A stretch of DNA of 64,000 nucleotides from Mangrovibacterium lignilyticum. Lineage in GTDB: Bacteria; Bacteroidota; Bacteroidia; Bacteroidales; Prolixibacteraceae. Location: NCBI RefSeq assembly GCF_010882175.1, contig NZ_WKLH01000003.1:1-64000 (forward strand), in the 5' to 3' direction. A program made the translations under genes and the position numbers. Shown in pieces: positions 1 through 7,744 of this stretch; the first letter of the stretch is position 1, and each line of letters begins with the position of its first letter. The notes beneath the pieces are model-generated. The model was not told the DNA's origin and did no database searches. It saw nothing but the letters and a program-made list of their open reading frames with translations.

Positions 1-428
1 GCCTCCAGGTTGTGCCTGTTGTGCCTTTCGCTTACCATCAATGTGACTGGTTCCCGAGTTCCGTAAATAAGCCCAAGTATAAGTCCTACCGCCTGAAAGA
101 CGCCTGCCGCACAGCCAGTAAACAGGTGCCCGCTGTGCTTATCACTGCATAACATGCGCTACAGCTTTTGACAGAATGTGGCCACTTCCCGACTCCTCAT
201 CAGCGGTTCACTTTCGTTTAGCTCTTATACCCATACCTGAATACGCTCATGACATACCCTTTTCCCAAACGCTCAGTACCTAGGCTCTTTACCTAAGCAC
301 CTTTGGGTGGTTTGATGCCCCCTCCTGCAAGACGACACCGGAGGTTCATCCGGTTACTACCGGACTCCTCCATCTTATTTACAGCATGCAGAACGATGAA
401 TTAGCCGATGTTCTGCTTCTCGGCACAC
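1..428 (-). mobile_element. Probable 5' part of a group II intron RNA (truncated by window edge)
   Basis: No convincing ORF lies here, but on the minus strand the sequence reads like domain I of a bacterial group II intron. It has a GUGUG start at 428-424 (fits the GUGYG 5' end), a run containing CTAAACGAAAGTGAACC followed by GATGAGGAGTCGGGA, and later GGAACTCGGGAACC and GTAAGCGAAAGG, all typical of such ribozymes. The reverse transcriptase would lie left of the window. The 5' boundary falls inside the attC site that follows the adjacent cassette. I could not find a clean EBS1/IBS1 pairing, so the exact boundary and subclass are uncertain. Confidence 0.5.
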
Positions 429-545
429 CAAGTTGTCGTTGCGGATTTCGAAGAGCGTCAGTGTCCGACAGGACATGACGGTCAAGAAAGGAGCAGAGAC
501 AACGCACACCACTGCACCCGCAATGCAATTTGCAAAATGTTAGCA
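429..545 (-). repeat. attC recombination site, interrupted at its distal end
   Basis: This is the attC of the cassette at 553-1047, read on the minus strand. The R'' box contains GCTAAC (complement of 539-545). It is followed by an arm that closely matches the attC at 1059-1188: both carry, on the plus strand, a CACCCGC(A/C)ATGCAAT block and AAAATGTTAGC. The loop region has the same GACACTGAC element. The arms GTTGTC..TGC and GCA..GACAAC pair. The R' end expected next, with GTTAGC, is missing, and intron-like sequence starts instead. The core GTTTGCTAAC is complementary to GTTAGCAAAC at the start of the same cassette. Confidence 0.65.
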
Positions 546-552
546 AACGTTT

Positions 553-1047
553 TTATTTTTTTAATTTTTCTATAATCTGCTTCGACAAATCAAGATTTCC
601 TTGTCCGTCGGGCAAGAATAAATATTGATAAGTCCAAGAAGTATTGTCAACATTTAAAACTCCATATTTTTCATTAAACAGCATCGGTCCATTACCGTCC
701 ACAACCGGTTCTTTTAAGTCATACAAGTCAAAGTTAGATGAAGACAACTTTGAGTTAGAATAGAAGTTTTCTTTTGCTTTTTTAAAGTCAAATGGTCCAA
801 ACGATAAAACTTCTGTGTATTTGTTGAATCTGAAAGTCATGTTTTTTGTTGAATCCAATTTGTCGATGTATTTATAAACCAGAATTGTGTCTTTGTTTAA
901 TATATTAAAGTTGTAAGTCTCCTGTTTTACCAAAGAATCCAAATGGAAAGCATATAGAACTTTTGATTCCAATCGATTTTTCACTGGGGAAGTCGAACAA
1001 CCAAATAGGAACCCGATTAACAATATTTGCATTAGTTGCTTTTTCAT
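553..1047 (-). CDS. Hypothetical lipoprotein in an integron cassette
   Basis: A small exported protein of unknown function. The ATG at 1047 starts a lipoprotein signal: charged MKKQ, a hydrophobic stretch, then LFGC at about residues 15-18 with Cys as the lipidation site. A TTG two codons upstream falls nearly in the R' core, so the ATG is preferred. The mature part (about 146 residues) is rich in Lys, Asn and Asp and repeats F/Y-rich beta-like strands; I recognise no domain. The gene fills almost the whole cassette between GTTAGCA at about 1065 and the attC at 545, with no promoter of its own visible. Its low GC against the GC-rich attC arms is typical of cassette genes. Confidence 0.75.
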   Translation of the reverse strand: MKKQLMQILLIGFLFGCSTSPVKNRLESKVLYAFHLDSLVKQETYNFNILNKDTILVYKYIDKLDSTKNMTFRFNKYTEVLSFGPFDFKKAKENFYSNSKLSSSNFDLYDLKEPVVDGNGPMLFNEKYGVLNVDNTSWTYQYLFLPDGQGNLDLSKQIIEKLKK

Positions 1048-1058
1048 TTTCAAATGTT

Positions 1059-1188
1059 TGCTAACGGAAAATTGGATGTTGCGTGGCGATTGCGGCGAGG
1101 GTCAGTGTCGACCGAAGGAAGACCTGACGCGGGATGCAAAGCCACGCACCCCCGGCCACCCGCCATGCAATATGCCAAAATGTTAGCG
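1059..1188 (-). repeat. attC recombination site of the second cassette
   Basis: This is a 130-bp imperfect palindrome between two leftward genes. On the minus strand R'' is CGCTAAC (complement of 1182-1188) and R' is GTTAGCA (complement of 1059-1065). The inner arms GCGTGGC and GCCACGC pair around a loop with CGACACTGACCC. The cassette's two ends match: GTTAGCGAGC at its 5' side and GCTCGCTAAC at its 3' side are exact reverse complements, the hallmark of a cassette excised and inserted by an integron integrase. Confidence 0.8.
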
Positions 1189-1199
1189 AGCGTGTTAAT

Positions 1200-1625
1200 T
1201 TAAAAATTGTGAAGGACATATTTAATTAAAAACCATTTATTATTAATCAATTTAAAGGTTCTTAATTCGTAATATCCACTATGATCTAAGTATAGTTTTT
1301 CTTCAATTAAATTTTCTTTTTCATTTAATTCACTAAAATAATTGTCACCATACTTGACAACCGAATGGAGCATTAAAACAAATTCATCTTTTTCCCATTT
1401 TGTTCTGATTTTAACTTCAATTCCTAATGAGTCTGCAATGTCGGAGGGAATGTAATCGCCACCACCCATTTCTGTCCCATTTAAAGGGAAAATTATTCTG
1501 GAAATTTGAAAAGAACTGTCTGTATAGAATTGATGTTGAAAAACTTTGAAGTCTTCTATATAGACATTTTCTTGACACACAATTGTCAAGGAAAATAGTA
1601 AAAGTATTATTGTTAAGATTCTCAT
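1200..1625 (-). CDS. Hypothetical exported protein in an integron cassette
   Basis: A 141-residue protein with an N-terminal signal sequence (MRIL then about 12 hydrophobic residues, ending near IVCQE). Cys17 could be lipidated, but the box LTIVC is not canonical, so cleavage after a standard signal peptidase site is also possible. The remainder is acidic and aromatic-rich, with several alternating hydrophobic strands, and I recognise no family. The gene lies alone between two attC sites with its start 24 bp after the GTTAGCG core, so it must be read from an outside or cassette promoter. Function unknown. Confidence 0.75.
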   Translation of the reverse strand: MRILTIILLLFSLTIVCQENVYIEDFKVFQHQFYTDSSFQISRIIFPLNGTEMGGGDYIPSDIADSLGIEVKIRTKWEKDEFVLMLHSVVKYGDNYFSELNEKENLIEEKLYLDHSGYYELRTFKLINNKWFLIKYVLHNF

Positions 1626-1648
1626 TTTAACTGAGGTTTGGCCATGCT

Positions 1649-1779
1649 CGCTAACGTTGAGTGTATGATTTCGTAAGGGATTGCGGGATTCAAACTTATC
1701 AATTTACCACCCAAAATTGATGCGGGTGACACCGCTCGAAAACCACTGAAACCCTTATGAATTATACACATTGTTGTAC
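1649..1779 (-). repeat. attC recombination site of the third cassette
   Basis: On the minus strand R'' is GTACAAC (complement of 1773-1779) and R' is GTTAGCG (complement of 1649-1655). The stem is very clear: GTGTATAATTCATAAGGG pairs with CCCTTACGAAATCATACAC with only three mismatches or bulges, and an inner ATTTACCACCCAAAAT-type loop lies between them. GTTGTACACC at the cassette start and GGTGTACAAC here are exact reverse complements. The stem sequence is unrelated to the other two attC sites, as expected for cassettes of different origin. Confidence 0.8.
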
Positions 1780-1791
1780 ACCGTAATTAAT

Positions 1792-2520
1792 CTATTTCTT
1801 AAATCTATCTGTAATCTTTGTCCAAAAACTTGGTTTGTCATTGTCCATCTCTTTTATCGGCAAGTCTTTCTCGAAACTGTCCTGATAAGATTCAATTATC
1901 CTTTTCAAATCCTTTGTGCCAAAAAATGTACTTGGAGATTTGTCATGCTTCAATGCGTATTTAGCAAATTCCAATGATTTTTTAGGATTAGATTTTTCAA
2001 TAATTACTGCCAAAGCCCAAGCCAATCTGATATCTGTTGTCATAGGTGTTAATCCACCTTTAAAGTCCGGTATCGGTATAAATCGATTCTTTATGTCAGA
2101 TATTTTAACCTTTTCCAATAATCCAGTATCATTTTTGAATCCATTTATTATTGGTAAAGCATATTTTGAAATATAATGAATTACATCATCTATGATTTCA
2201 AAGTTTTTTGATTCTGAATCAGTATAATTCCACCACTTATCACCTTTTCCTTCTTTTGCTAATCTTGTCCTAAATTCACAGTTATAGTACTTAAGCTTAT
2301 TAAAATCTAAATCCTCAAATCCATTGTTTGTTATTTCTTTCGGGTGAACTCCTAATTCAACACAAAAACTTCCACCATATCTATTTGCTTGCAAACCAAT
2401 TGTAAAAACGAAACTTTCAGAGTCCATTATATAATTGAATCCAGAGCCTTTAAATCCGAATTCACGAATCTTAGTTCCGAGATATTTTCCAATTTGCTTT
2501 CTAAACTCCTGTGTCGTCAT
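1792..2520 (-). CDS. DUF4304 domain protein in an integron cassette
   Basis: A 242-residue protein without a signal peptide. The first 160 residues fit DUF4304: an N-terminal helix, then GFKGSGFNYIM, a strand with VFTIGLQANRYGG, FCVELGVHP and a DKWWNY segment. DUF4304 proteins have no established biochemical role but are frequent in mobile gene cassettes and near toxin-immunity loci. The C-terminal third is helical and lysine-rich. The ATG at 2520 lies 27 bp inside the GTTGTAC core, leaving little room for a leader. This is the first cassette in the direction of transcription. Confidence 0.75.
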   Translation of the reverse strand: MTTQEFRKQIGKYLGTKIREFGFKGSGFNYIMDSESFVFTIGLQANRYGGSFCVELGVHPKEITNNGFEDLDFNKLKYYNCEFRTRLAKEGKGDKWWNYTDSESKNFEIIDDVIHYISKYALPIINGFKNDTGLLEKVKISDIKNRFIPIPDFKGGLTPMTTDIRLAWALAVIIEKSNPKKSLEFAKYALKHDKSPSTFFGTKDLKRIIESYQDSFEKDLPIKEMDNDKPSFWTKITDRFKK

Positions 2521-2640
2521 TTGCAGGTCTGTCTTATGGTGTACAACGTTTTAGGAAACGCTATTGCGTTTATTTCGCTTATATCGTGCTAAAAGGTGTT
2601 CTTATACCTGAATTTAGGCCGTATAAGAGCACCTTATCGC
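2521..2640 (-). other. First cassette attachment core plus upstream hairpin (attI- or decayed attC-like)
   Basis: The minus strand carries the core GTTGTAC (complement of 2541-2547), where the first cassette begins. Further upstream are inverted arms GGTGCTCTTATAC and GTATAAGAACACC (2595-2607 and 2621-2632) that form a 12-13 bp stem with one mismatch. I see no second AAC core pairing with this end, so it may be an attI-like site or the remnant of an older attC. No integrase gene follows. Confidence 0.45.
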
Positions 2641-2734
2641 ATCCACCCAAGTTAACACTTTTCATAAAATATCTTTACCCTTGGTATTTATTCGACTTCG
2701 GTCTAAATAAGCGGTTTGGAGGTTAAACGCAGGT

Positions 2735-3250
2735 AAAATGGCGCTGGTAAACATTTCCACGTCTCTGGTAAGTACTTCCTCCGCTCTGGTAAGCATTTCC
2801 CCCGCCTGGAAATACGGGAAAACAGCCCGAAAGCGACTGAAAGAGCCCGGATGCAGCCGGCAAGCGGGCGTTTTAAGCACACCGTCGTTTCTCGCAGGCT
2901 TACCGGCAAGCTTCGCGCTGTCACCATCGCCTCGGGTAAGCTCTTCCGCTTCGTTCGCGATCTTCGTCGCGTCTTTGGCAGGTATTTCCCCGCCCCGGCC
3001 AAGGTCTTCCGCAAGCCTGGCAGGCTTTTGCTCACCGGTCTCAGCCTTTTCCGCAACTTACTCAACCTTGCCCTCGCCTCGTTCAACCTTCCCCGCTTCT
3101 TTCTCAACCTGTAGCTCCGTTCTCGCGATGTTATCCTCAACTTTCGTAACCATTTCCTCATCTTTCGCCACCATTTCCTCAAAGCTACAGAGGCTGCGAA
3201 AGGCGGGGTCAACCGGCCGGTTGCTGCAGAGCGGATGAGACCGACCGGGC
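2735..3250. repeat. Intergenic 21-nt-period degenerate repeat array 1
   Basis: This is a GC-rich block between the cassettes and metK, made of degenerate units repeating every 21 nt. Examples are CATTTCCTC at 3151 and 3172, and on the minus strand CTTACCAGAG recurring 21 nt apart near 2790-2740. Read on the minus strand, one frame encodes heptads such as EEMVAKD, EEMVTKV, EDNIART and, further on, GEMLTRA, EEVLTRD. That register runs straight through an in-frame TAA near 3058, so an intact protein is unlikely. A flank GTAGcTTTGAGGAAATGG (minus strand, about 3190) recurs in array 2 at 31345. A 15-bp palindrome, AAGCCTGGCAGGCTT, lies at 3013-3027. Overlapping ORFs in several frames look spurious. 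Confidence 0.65.
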
Positions 3251-3318
3251 AACGGCTTGCTGCCGGAAGCGGGGCCGCGTCAACACCAGCCGCGGGGTTC
3301 GAATATGATTTCCAGTTG

Positions 3319-3349
3319 TTTGGCAAACCAAAAAAAGATATTACATTTG
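3319..3349 (+). promoter_or_regulatory. Bacteroidota-type promoter of metK
   Basis: TTTG at 3319-3322, a 19-nt spacer, then TACATTTG at 3342-3349 match the -33 TTTG / -7 TAnnTTTG consensus. Transcription would start near 3356, just before the SAM-II aptamer. Confidence 0.7.
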
Positions 3350-3358
3350 CCGCCGTAT

Positions 3359-3420
3359 TTGTGGACAAATTTGAGATTGATTGCAACCACATAAAAAAAT
3401 GCTAAAGCAGTCGCTTTAAC
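3359..3420 (+). ncRNA. SAM-II riboswitch with overlapping hairpin
   Basis: The leader matches the SAM-II aptamer. GTGG (3361-3364) pairs with CCAC (3387-3390), with ATTTGA and TTGCAACCAC between, followed by an A-rich linker and the conserved GCTAAAG pseudoknot strand at 3401-3407. SAM-II occurs in Bacteroidota and Proteobacteria and shuts off methionine/SAM genes when SAM is bound. A 6-bp hairpin TAAAGC-AGTC-GCTTTA (3403-3418), followed by CCTTTTT, overlaps the pseudoknot strand, so the two structures exclude each other. The metK ATG is about 115 nt downstream, so classical RBS masking by the aptamer itself is not obvious. Confidence 0.85.
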
Positions 3421-3524
3421 CTTTTTGGCTTTCCTTTCAATCGCTTTCATCCACAACAACCATTGTTCAATCAATCGTTTGCCCGGCTTACACAAGCAGG
3501 CAAATCTTAATAGTTTAAACGAAT

Positions 3525-4778
3525 ATGAGCTATCTATTTACAAGCGAATCGGTATCGGAAGGACACCCGGATAAAGTGTCGGACCAAATTTCTGATGCCC
3601 TGCTGGATGAATTTCTGGCATTTGACCCGAACTCAAAAGTAGCCATTGAAACGTTGGTAACCACCGGACAGGTTGTGTTGGCCGGCGAAGTAAAATCGAA
3701 AACTTACGTGGATGTGCAGGAAGCCGCCCGTAAAGTGATTAACGAAATTGGCTATACCAAAGCTGCGTACCGTTTCGACGGTGACTCGTGCGGGGTATTG
3801 ACTGCCATTCACGAACAAAGCGACGACATCAACCGCGGAGTGGATAAGACCGACAAGATGGACCAGGGAGCCGGAGACCAGGGAATGATGTTTGGCTATG
3901 CCTGCAAAGACACCGAAGACTATATGCCTTTGCCGTTGGAACTGTCGCACCGCATTTTGAAAGAACTGGCGGCCATTCGCCGCGAAGAAAAAGTAATGAC
4001 CTACCTGCGCCCCGATTCCAAGTCGCAGGTAACCATTGAATATAACGACGACAATTCGCCCAAACGCGTCGAAGCCATTGTGGTTTCAACCCAACACGAT
4101 GAGTTTGACGCCGACGAGCCGATGTTGGCTAAAATCAAGGACGATGTGATCAACATCCTGATGCCTCGCGTGATTGCGCAATTGCCGGAGCGTGTTCAGG
4201 TGCTGTTTGGCACCGACATTAAATACCATGTGAACCCAACCGGTAAATTCGTGATCGGCGGACCACACGGCGATACCGGACTAACCGGCCGTAAAATCAT
4301 TGTTGACACTTACGGTGGTAAAGGCGCGCACGGTGGTGGTGCTTTCTCGGGTAAAGACCCTTCGAAAGTTGACCGTTCGGCTGCTTATGCATCCCGCCAC
4401 ATTGCGAAAAACCTGGTAGCTGCCGGTGTTGCCGACGAAGTGTTGGTACAATTGGCTTACGCTATTGGTGTCGCTCAACCCGTTGGTGTTTATGTGAATA
4501 CTTACGGTACAGCCAATGTAAAAACAGACGATGGCGCGATCGCCCGCAAAGTAGAAGAATTGTTCGACCTGCGTCCGGCAGCCATCGAACAACGCCTGAA
4601 ACTGCGCAACCCGATTTACCGCGAAACAGCAGCTTACGGACACATGGGACGGACACCGCAAACCGTAACGAAGGTATTCGAATCGCCTTATTGGGGTAAA
4701 ATCGAAAAAGAAGTGGAATTATTCACTTGGGAGAAACTCGACTATGTGATCGACATCAAACAAAGTTTTGGAATTTAA
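3525..4778 (+). CDS. metK: S-adenosylmethionine synthetase
   Basis: Makes S-adenosylmethionine from methionine and ATP in the cytoplasm, with release of phosphate and diphosphate. All three family signatures are visible: the ATP-binding GHPDK near residue 14, the hexapeptide-type [12 protein letters not shown] near residue 117, and the P-loop-like [16 protein letters not shown] near residue 266. At 417 residues it is slightly longer than the E. coli enzyme, as usual in Bacteroidota, and looks complete. It is transcribed alone from its own promoter and preceded by a SAM-II riboswitch, so product feedback on expression is likely. A terminator follows. Several long ORFs on the other strand here are shadows. 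Confidence 0.98.
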   Translation: MSYLFTSESVSEGHPDKVSDQISDALLDEFLAFDPNSKVAIETLVTTGQVVLAGEVKSKTYVDVQEAARKVINEIGYTKAAYRFDGDSCGVLTAIHEQSDDINRGVDKTDKMDQGAGDQGMMFGYACKDTEDYMPLPLELSHRILKELAAIRREEKVMTYLRPDSKSQVTIEYNDDNSPKRVEAIVVSTQHDEFDADEPMLAKIKDDVINILMPRVIAQLPERVQVLFGTDIKYHVNPTGKFVIGGPHGDTGLTGRKIIVDTYGGKGAHGGGAFSGKDPSKVDRSAAYASRHIAKNLVAAGVADEVLVQLAYAIGVAQPVGVYVNTYGTANVKTDDGAIARKVEELFDLRPAAIEQRLKLRNPIYRETAAYGHMGRTPQTVTKVFESPYWGKIEKEVELFTWEKLDYVIDIKQSFGI

Positions 4779-4804
4779 TCCGCTTACCGCAAACAACGAT
4801 ACCG

Positions 4805-4838
4805 AGCCCGGCCAATTCAGGTCGGGCTTTCTTTTTTT
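4805..4838 (+). terminator. Intrinsic terminator of metK
   Basis: AGCCCG (4805-4810) and CGGGCT (4823-4828) form a stem, followed by a T-rich run to 4838. It abuts the stop of the convergent gene at 4840. Confidence 0.8.
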
Positions 4839-4839
4839 G

Positions 4840-6030
4840 CTAAAAATTGAAGCTGGTTCCAAGGGCGATACCAAACGACTGCAACCGAACCCGGCCATAG
4901 CCAATGTCCTGGAAAGGAACTTTTAAATACGGCCGTAAGCTAATACTGATTTGGGAACTAAGCTGACGCTCCAGACTCGCCTGCAGGTTTAACACACTCA
5001 CCCAGTGGATGCTGTTGTTTTTAAGACTTACCGCGTCTTTTTGTTCCGGCCCGTAAGCATATTGATAGCTGTATTTTTCGCTGAGCATGAAATAAGTCGA
5101 TACGCCGGTACCCAGGCTGAACGAGGTTTTCGGGAGAATCAGCAATTTGTAATCAATGTTCAGCGGAATGTCCAATACCCGGCAATCAGCATTCACCGAC
5201 ATCGGATCGTAACTATACCCATCATCCTGGGCCGGATGATAACTGTCGCCGTCCGTCTCGTAAAGTTTCAAGGCATAAATTGCCCCGGTGCTCACAGCCC
5301 ATCTTTTGCTGACAGCGACAGAAAACAGGACGCCAAAATCGCCACCGATTTTCGCTTGATTCAGCTTGTCAACGCCGTTGTAGGCCGGTGCTGCCAATAC
5401 GGTAATGGCCATGGTATTCCGTTCCGGTTCATCCTCCAGTTTGAGCGGGATAGGCTTTTTCACTGTTTTGGAAGGAGGAATAACAGGCTTAAATGACGCG
5501 ACCGGGTCCAACTTCGACGCTGATGCTGCTGCCGTGTTTGCTGCGAACGGCGACCAGTCCCCGCGTGATGCAAGCGGACTCATCGCTCCCCGACCTGATC
5601 CGCCGGTAGTTTTTGCTATTGGAAGCTCTTTCTGCTCAACCGGCGAAACGGCAATGACTGGCCTTGTTTGCTGCCCCCCGGATGTTTCAGCCTTCTGAAC
5701 GTCAGCTATAGCAGTCGTTGTTTCAGCCTGCGCGGGCTCCTCAACCTGACCGGCTTCCGGTTTTTCAGCCTCCTGCACGACAGTTACCTGCCGGGGTAGC
5801 GTCTGCTCTTTTTCGGGCCACAACCACCAACCGGCAAAAGCCAGCAACAAGAGTGCAGCAACACCACTCAAAGGCCTCAACCAGTAGACGATTCGTCTGC
5901 GTTTTTCGTGCAGCTTTAGCCGGTGCTCCAGTGCTTCCCAGGCGCTTTCGCGAAAAGGAATCTGGTGGTCCTCACTCCCCAGGCCTTCCCGAAACAATTG
6001 ATCAATATGTCCGCCTTCCTCTTCCTTCAT
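4840..6030 (-). CDS. Anti-sigma-like membrane protein with C-terminal beta-barrel domain
   Basis: A 396-residue protein encoded directly after an ECF sigma factor. The N-terminal 45 residues are charged and helical (IDQLFREGL, AWEALEHRL), resembling the cytoplasmic sigma-binding part of Bacteroidota anti-sigma factors. One transmembrane helix follows near residues 50-68, then a long Pro/Glu/Ala-rich linker. The last 190 residues alternate like an outer-membrane beta-barrel of the PorT/OmpA-like type and end in SFNF with a terminal Phe. Start and sigma stop overlap as ATGA, so the pair is translationally coupled. Such chimeras recur in Bacteroidota, but their topology is unproven. Likely role: membrane-bound control of the neighbouring sigma factor. 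Confidence 0.75.
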   Translation of the reverse strand: MKEEEGGHIDQLFREGLGSEDHQIPFRESAWEALEHRLKLHEKRRRIVYWLRPLSGVAALLLLAFAGWWLWPEKEQTLPRQVTVVQEAEKPEAGQVEEPAQAETTTAIADVQKAETSGGQQTRPVIAVSPVEQKELPIAKTTGGSGRGAMSPLASRGDWSPFAANTAAASASKLDPVASFKPVIPPSKTVKKPIPLKLEDEPERNTMAITVLAAPAYNGVDKLNQAKIGGDFGVLFSVAVSKRWAVSTGAIYALKLYETDGDSYHPAQDDGYSYDPMSVNADCRVLDIPLNIDYKLLILPKTSFSLGTGVSTYFMLSEKYSYQYAYGPEQKDAVSLKNNSIHWVSVLNLQASLERQLSSQISISLRPYLKVPFQDIGYGRVRLQSFGIALGTSFNF

Positions 6031-6653
6031 AAACGGCCGAATTTTGAGTGAAGCATTTCATTTACAGCTAATCGTTTGAATGCTTCCGTTTTGTACTTCC
6101 AAATCAGCAAAACAATCAATGACTGCGGTTGCGAAAGCATCTGTTGCAACTTCAATCGTGCCTTATACAGGTTCGACCTGGATGTTCCGGTTCCGATTCC
6201 CAGCATCCCGCCAATCTCCTCGTGCGAATAACCATCGATGGCATACAAGTTAAAAACCATTCGGTAAGTCGGCGGCAGTCGCTGTACCATATTGAGCAAA
6301 TCATCGTAGCTCAGCTTTTGCTCGACCGACGCCTCATACATCACCGGATTCAATTTCTCCAGATCTTCCCTGTTCGCCCATTTCAGCCCGGCCCGGTAGT
6401 AATCGATGGCTGCATGGTACATTATTTTCCGCAACCAGGGTTTAAAAGGAAGCTTATCATCGTAGCGTTCAATGTTGGTGAACGCTTTAAAGAAACCGTC
6501 ATTCAGCACCTCCGACGCTTCGTGTTCGTTGTGGGCATACCGCAAACAAACCCCCATAGCAAAGCCATGCAGAACTTGGTACAACAATTTCTGACTTTGG
6601 CGATCTTGCTTTTTACAACCCTGGATCAAATGCTGCAGTTCCTTTTCTACCAT
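6027..6653 (-). CDS. ECF-type RNA polymerase sigma factor
   Basis: A sigma-70 family extracytoplasmic-function factor of about 208 residues. Region 2 holds CLRYAHNEHEASEVLNDGFFKAF and the DNA-melting segment PFKPWLRKIMYHAAIDYYR. Region 4 holds LPPTYRMVFNLYAIDGYSHEEIG and an HTH with LGIGTGTSRSNLYKARLKL. The reading frame could start 12 codons earlier (6689), but those residues are not family-like, so MVEKELQ at 6653 is chosen. The ATGA overlap with the membrane partner suggests a sigma/anti-sigma pair. The target regulon cannot be read from the window. Confidence 0.9.
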   Translation of the reverse strand: MVEKELQHLIQGCKKQDRQSQKLLYQVLHGFAMGVCLRYAHNEHEASEVLNDGFFKAFTNIERYDDKLPFKPWLRKIMYHAAIDYYRAGLKWANREDLEKLNPVMYEASVEQKLSYDDLLNMVQRLPPTYRMVFNLYAIDGYSHEEIGGMLGIGTGTSRSNLYKARLKLQQMLSQPQSLIVLLIWKYKTEAFKRLAVNEMLHSKFGRL

Positions 6654-6772
6654 GCAAAAACGGTTCTGATAATACAACTCAATATACAAGTTAACTTAGG
6701 TTCTATTTTTATACATACAATCTCCGATTAAGATTCAAAAATTGATCGTCAAGCGATCAACCTGCTGTGTTT

Positions 6773-7744
6773 TCAATAACCCGCATCGCGCCTGGACTTG
6801 TCCAGCGAGAATGTTCGTGAAATACTAAAGCCCCAGCGAAACTCCCCCTTGCCCCACGAGCTGCTTGTGCTCGGAATAAACTGATTTTCGAGGATCGCAG
6901 TCGAGTTCGTGAAGCTCATATTGAAGACGTGTCCACCGGTTTCAATCTCGAGCCCAACCCCCAACGGATTATAGAAGCGGAAACTTTTCTCCTGCTTGAA
7001 ATAATCCTCGCTCTCCTGCGAGCGGAAATTGTGGAAATAATCAACCACCACAGCCATCCGCCGGCTGACTTTCATCCGCAAGGCGATTCCCAGTGCAAAC
7101 AGGTCATTCTGCTCCATGTAGGTCACCAGATTACGGTGAATATAGGTTGGCAAAATTTCCAGTGAAAAGTCAGGACTAAATTTCCGGGCCAGAATCAGCT
7201 GAGCCACAAAACTCCACCGATCTCCCGACTCCTGAAAATTGGCGTCCGAGGTTGATAAATCCATTTTCTTCATCCCCGACAGCACACTATTGCCAAACAA
7301 AGCGATCGACAACGGAAACCGTTCATCAGTGGTTTGCCGTAACAAGCGATATTTACTGTTCAAATAAAACAGCTGTCGTTGAAAAGTATTAACACCATTA
7401 GGCGCACCTTTTACGCGACCCAAGCCAATTGACCAACTATCGGTTAATCCGTAGTCGAAACCAATCTGGATATCGGACGAGTTATCAAGACCGAAAAAAG
7501 TCTCAGCACCACCGTTACCGCCAGCCAAATCGCCAAACCGATGCAAAACCAAAAACACCAGATCGTGCTTGTGCACGGTCTCCACCGATTGGGCATTAAT
7601 TACACGAGGCGATTTGAAGGTCGCAAGCACCGGAAGCGCCTGCTCGCTCACTATTGAATCATTAAACAAATCGGCCAGGTCAACCTGAGCCGGTAACAAT
7701 AAGGACCAAAAGCAGCAAAAGAACAATGTCAATACTTTTTTCAT
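6773..7744 (-). CDS. DUF5777 family outer-membrane beta-barrel protein
   Basis: About 323 residues starting at MKKVLTLFF with a cleavable signal peptide ending near LLPAQ. An upstream in-frame ATG at 7771 would add nine residues before the signal and is less likely. The mature protein is made of amphipathic beta strands with many aromatic girdle residues (VFLVLHRFGDLAGG, DIQIGFDYGLTDSWSIGLGR), the DUF5777 pattern. It is the last gene of a leftward set with CHRD, cytochrome c-like and YceI genes; DUF5777 and YceI often travel together in Bacteroidota. A porin-like or structural role in the outer membrane is an inference. Confidence 0.8.
   Translation of the reverse strand: MKKVLTLFFCCFWSLLLPAQVDLADLFNDSIVSEQALPVLATFKSPRVINAQSVETVHKHDLVFLVLHRFGDLAGGNGGAETFFGLDNSSDIQIGFDYGLTDSWSIGLGRVKGAPNGVNTFQRQLFYLNSKYRLLRQTTDERFPLSIALFGNSVLSGMKKMDLSTSDANFQESGDRWSFVAQLILARKFSPDFSLEILPTYIHRNLVTYMEQNDLFALGIALRMKVSRRMAVVVDYFHNFRSQESEDYFKQEKSFRFYNPLGVGLEIETGGHVFNMSFTNSTAILENQFIPSTSSSWGKGEFRWGFSISRTFSLDKSRRDAGY

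Noticed and set aside
1-428. Fragment of an rRNA or tRNA gene
   Set aside because: No tRNA cloverleaf, TTCGA arm or known rRNA segment is visible; ribozyme-like motifs fit better.
2703-3392. Arg/Lys-rich ORF of 229 codons on the minus strand and a 166-codon ORF on the plus strand
   Set aside because: They arise from the 21-nt-period array, whose three-fold period keeps frames open on both strands. Neither has a family signature or a plausible start context.
3340-3420. SAM-I riboswitch
   Set aside because: The leader lacks the kink-turn and GAGGGA-type core of SAM-I; all conserved positions seen fit SAM-II.
3633-4661. Several minus-strand ORFs inside metK
   Set aside because: They are antisense shadows of a gene with complete family motifs.
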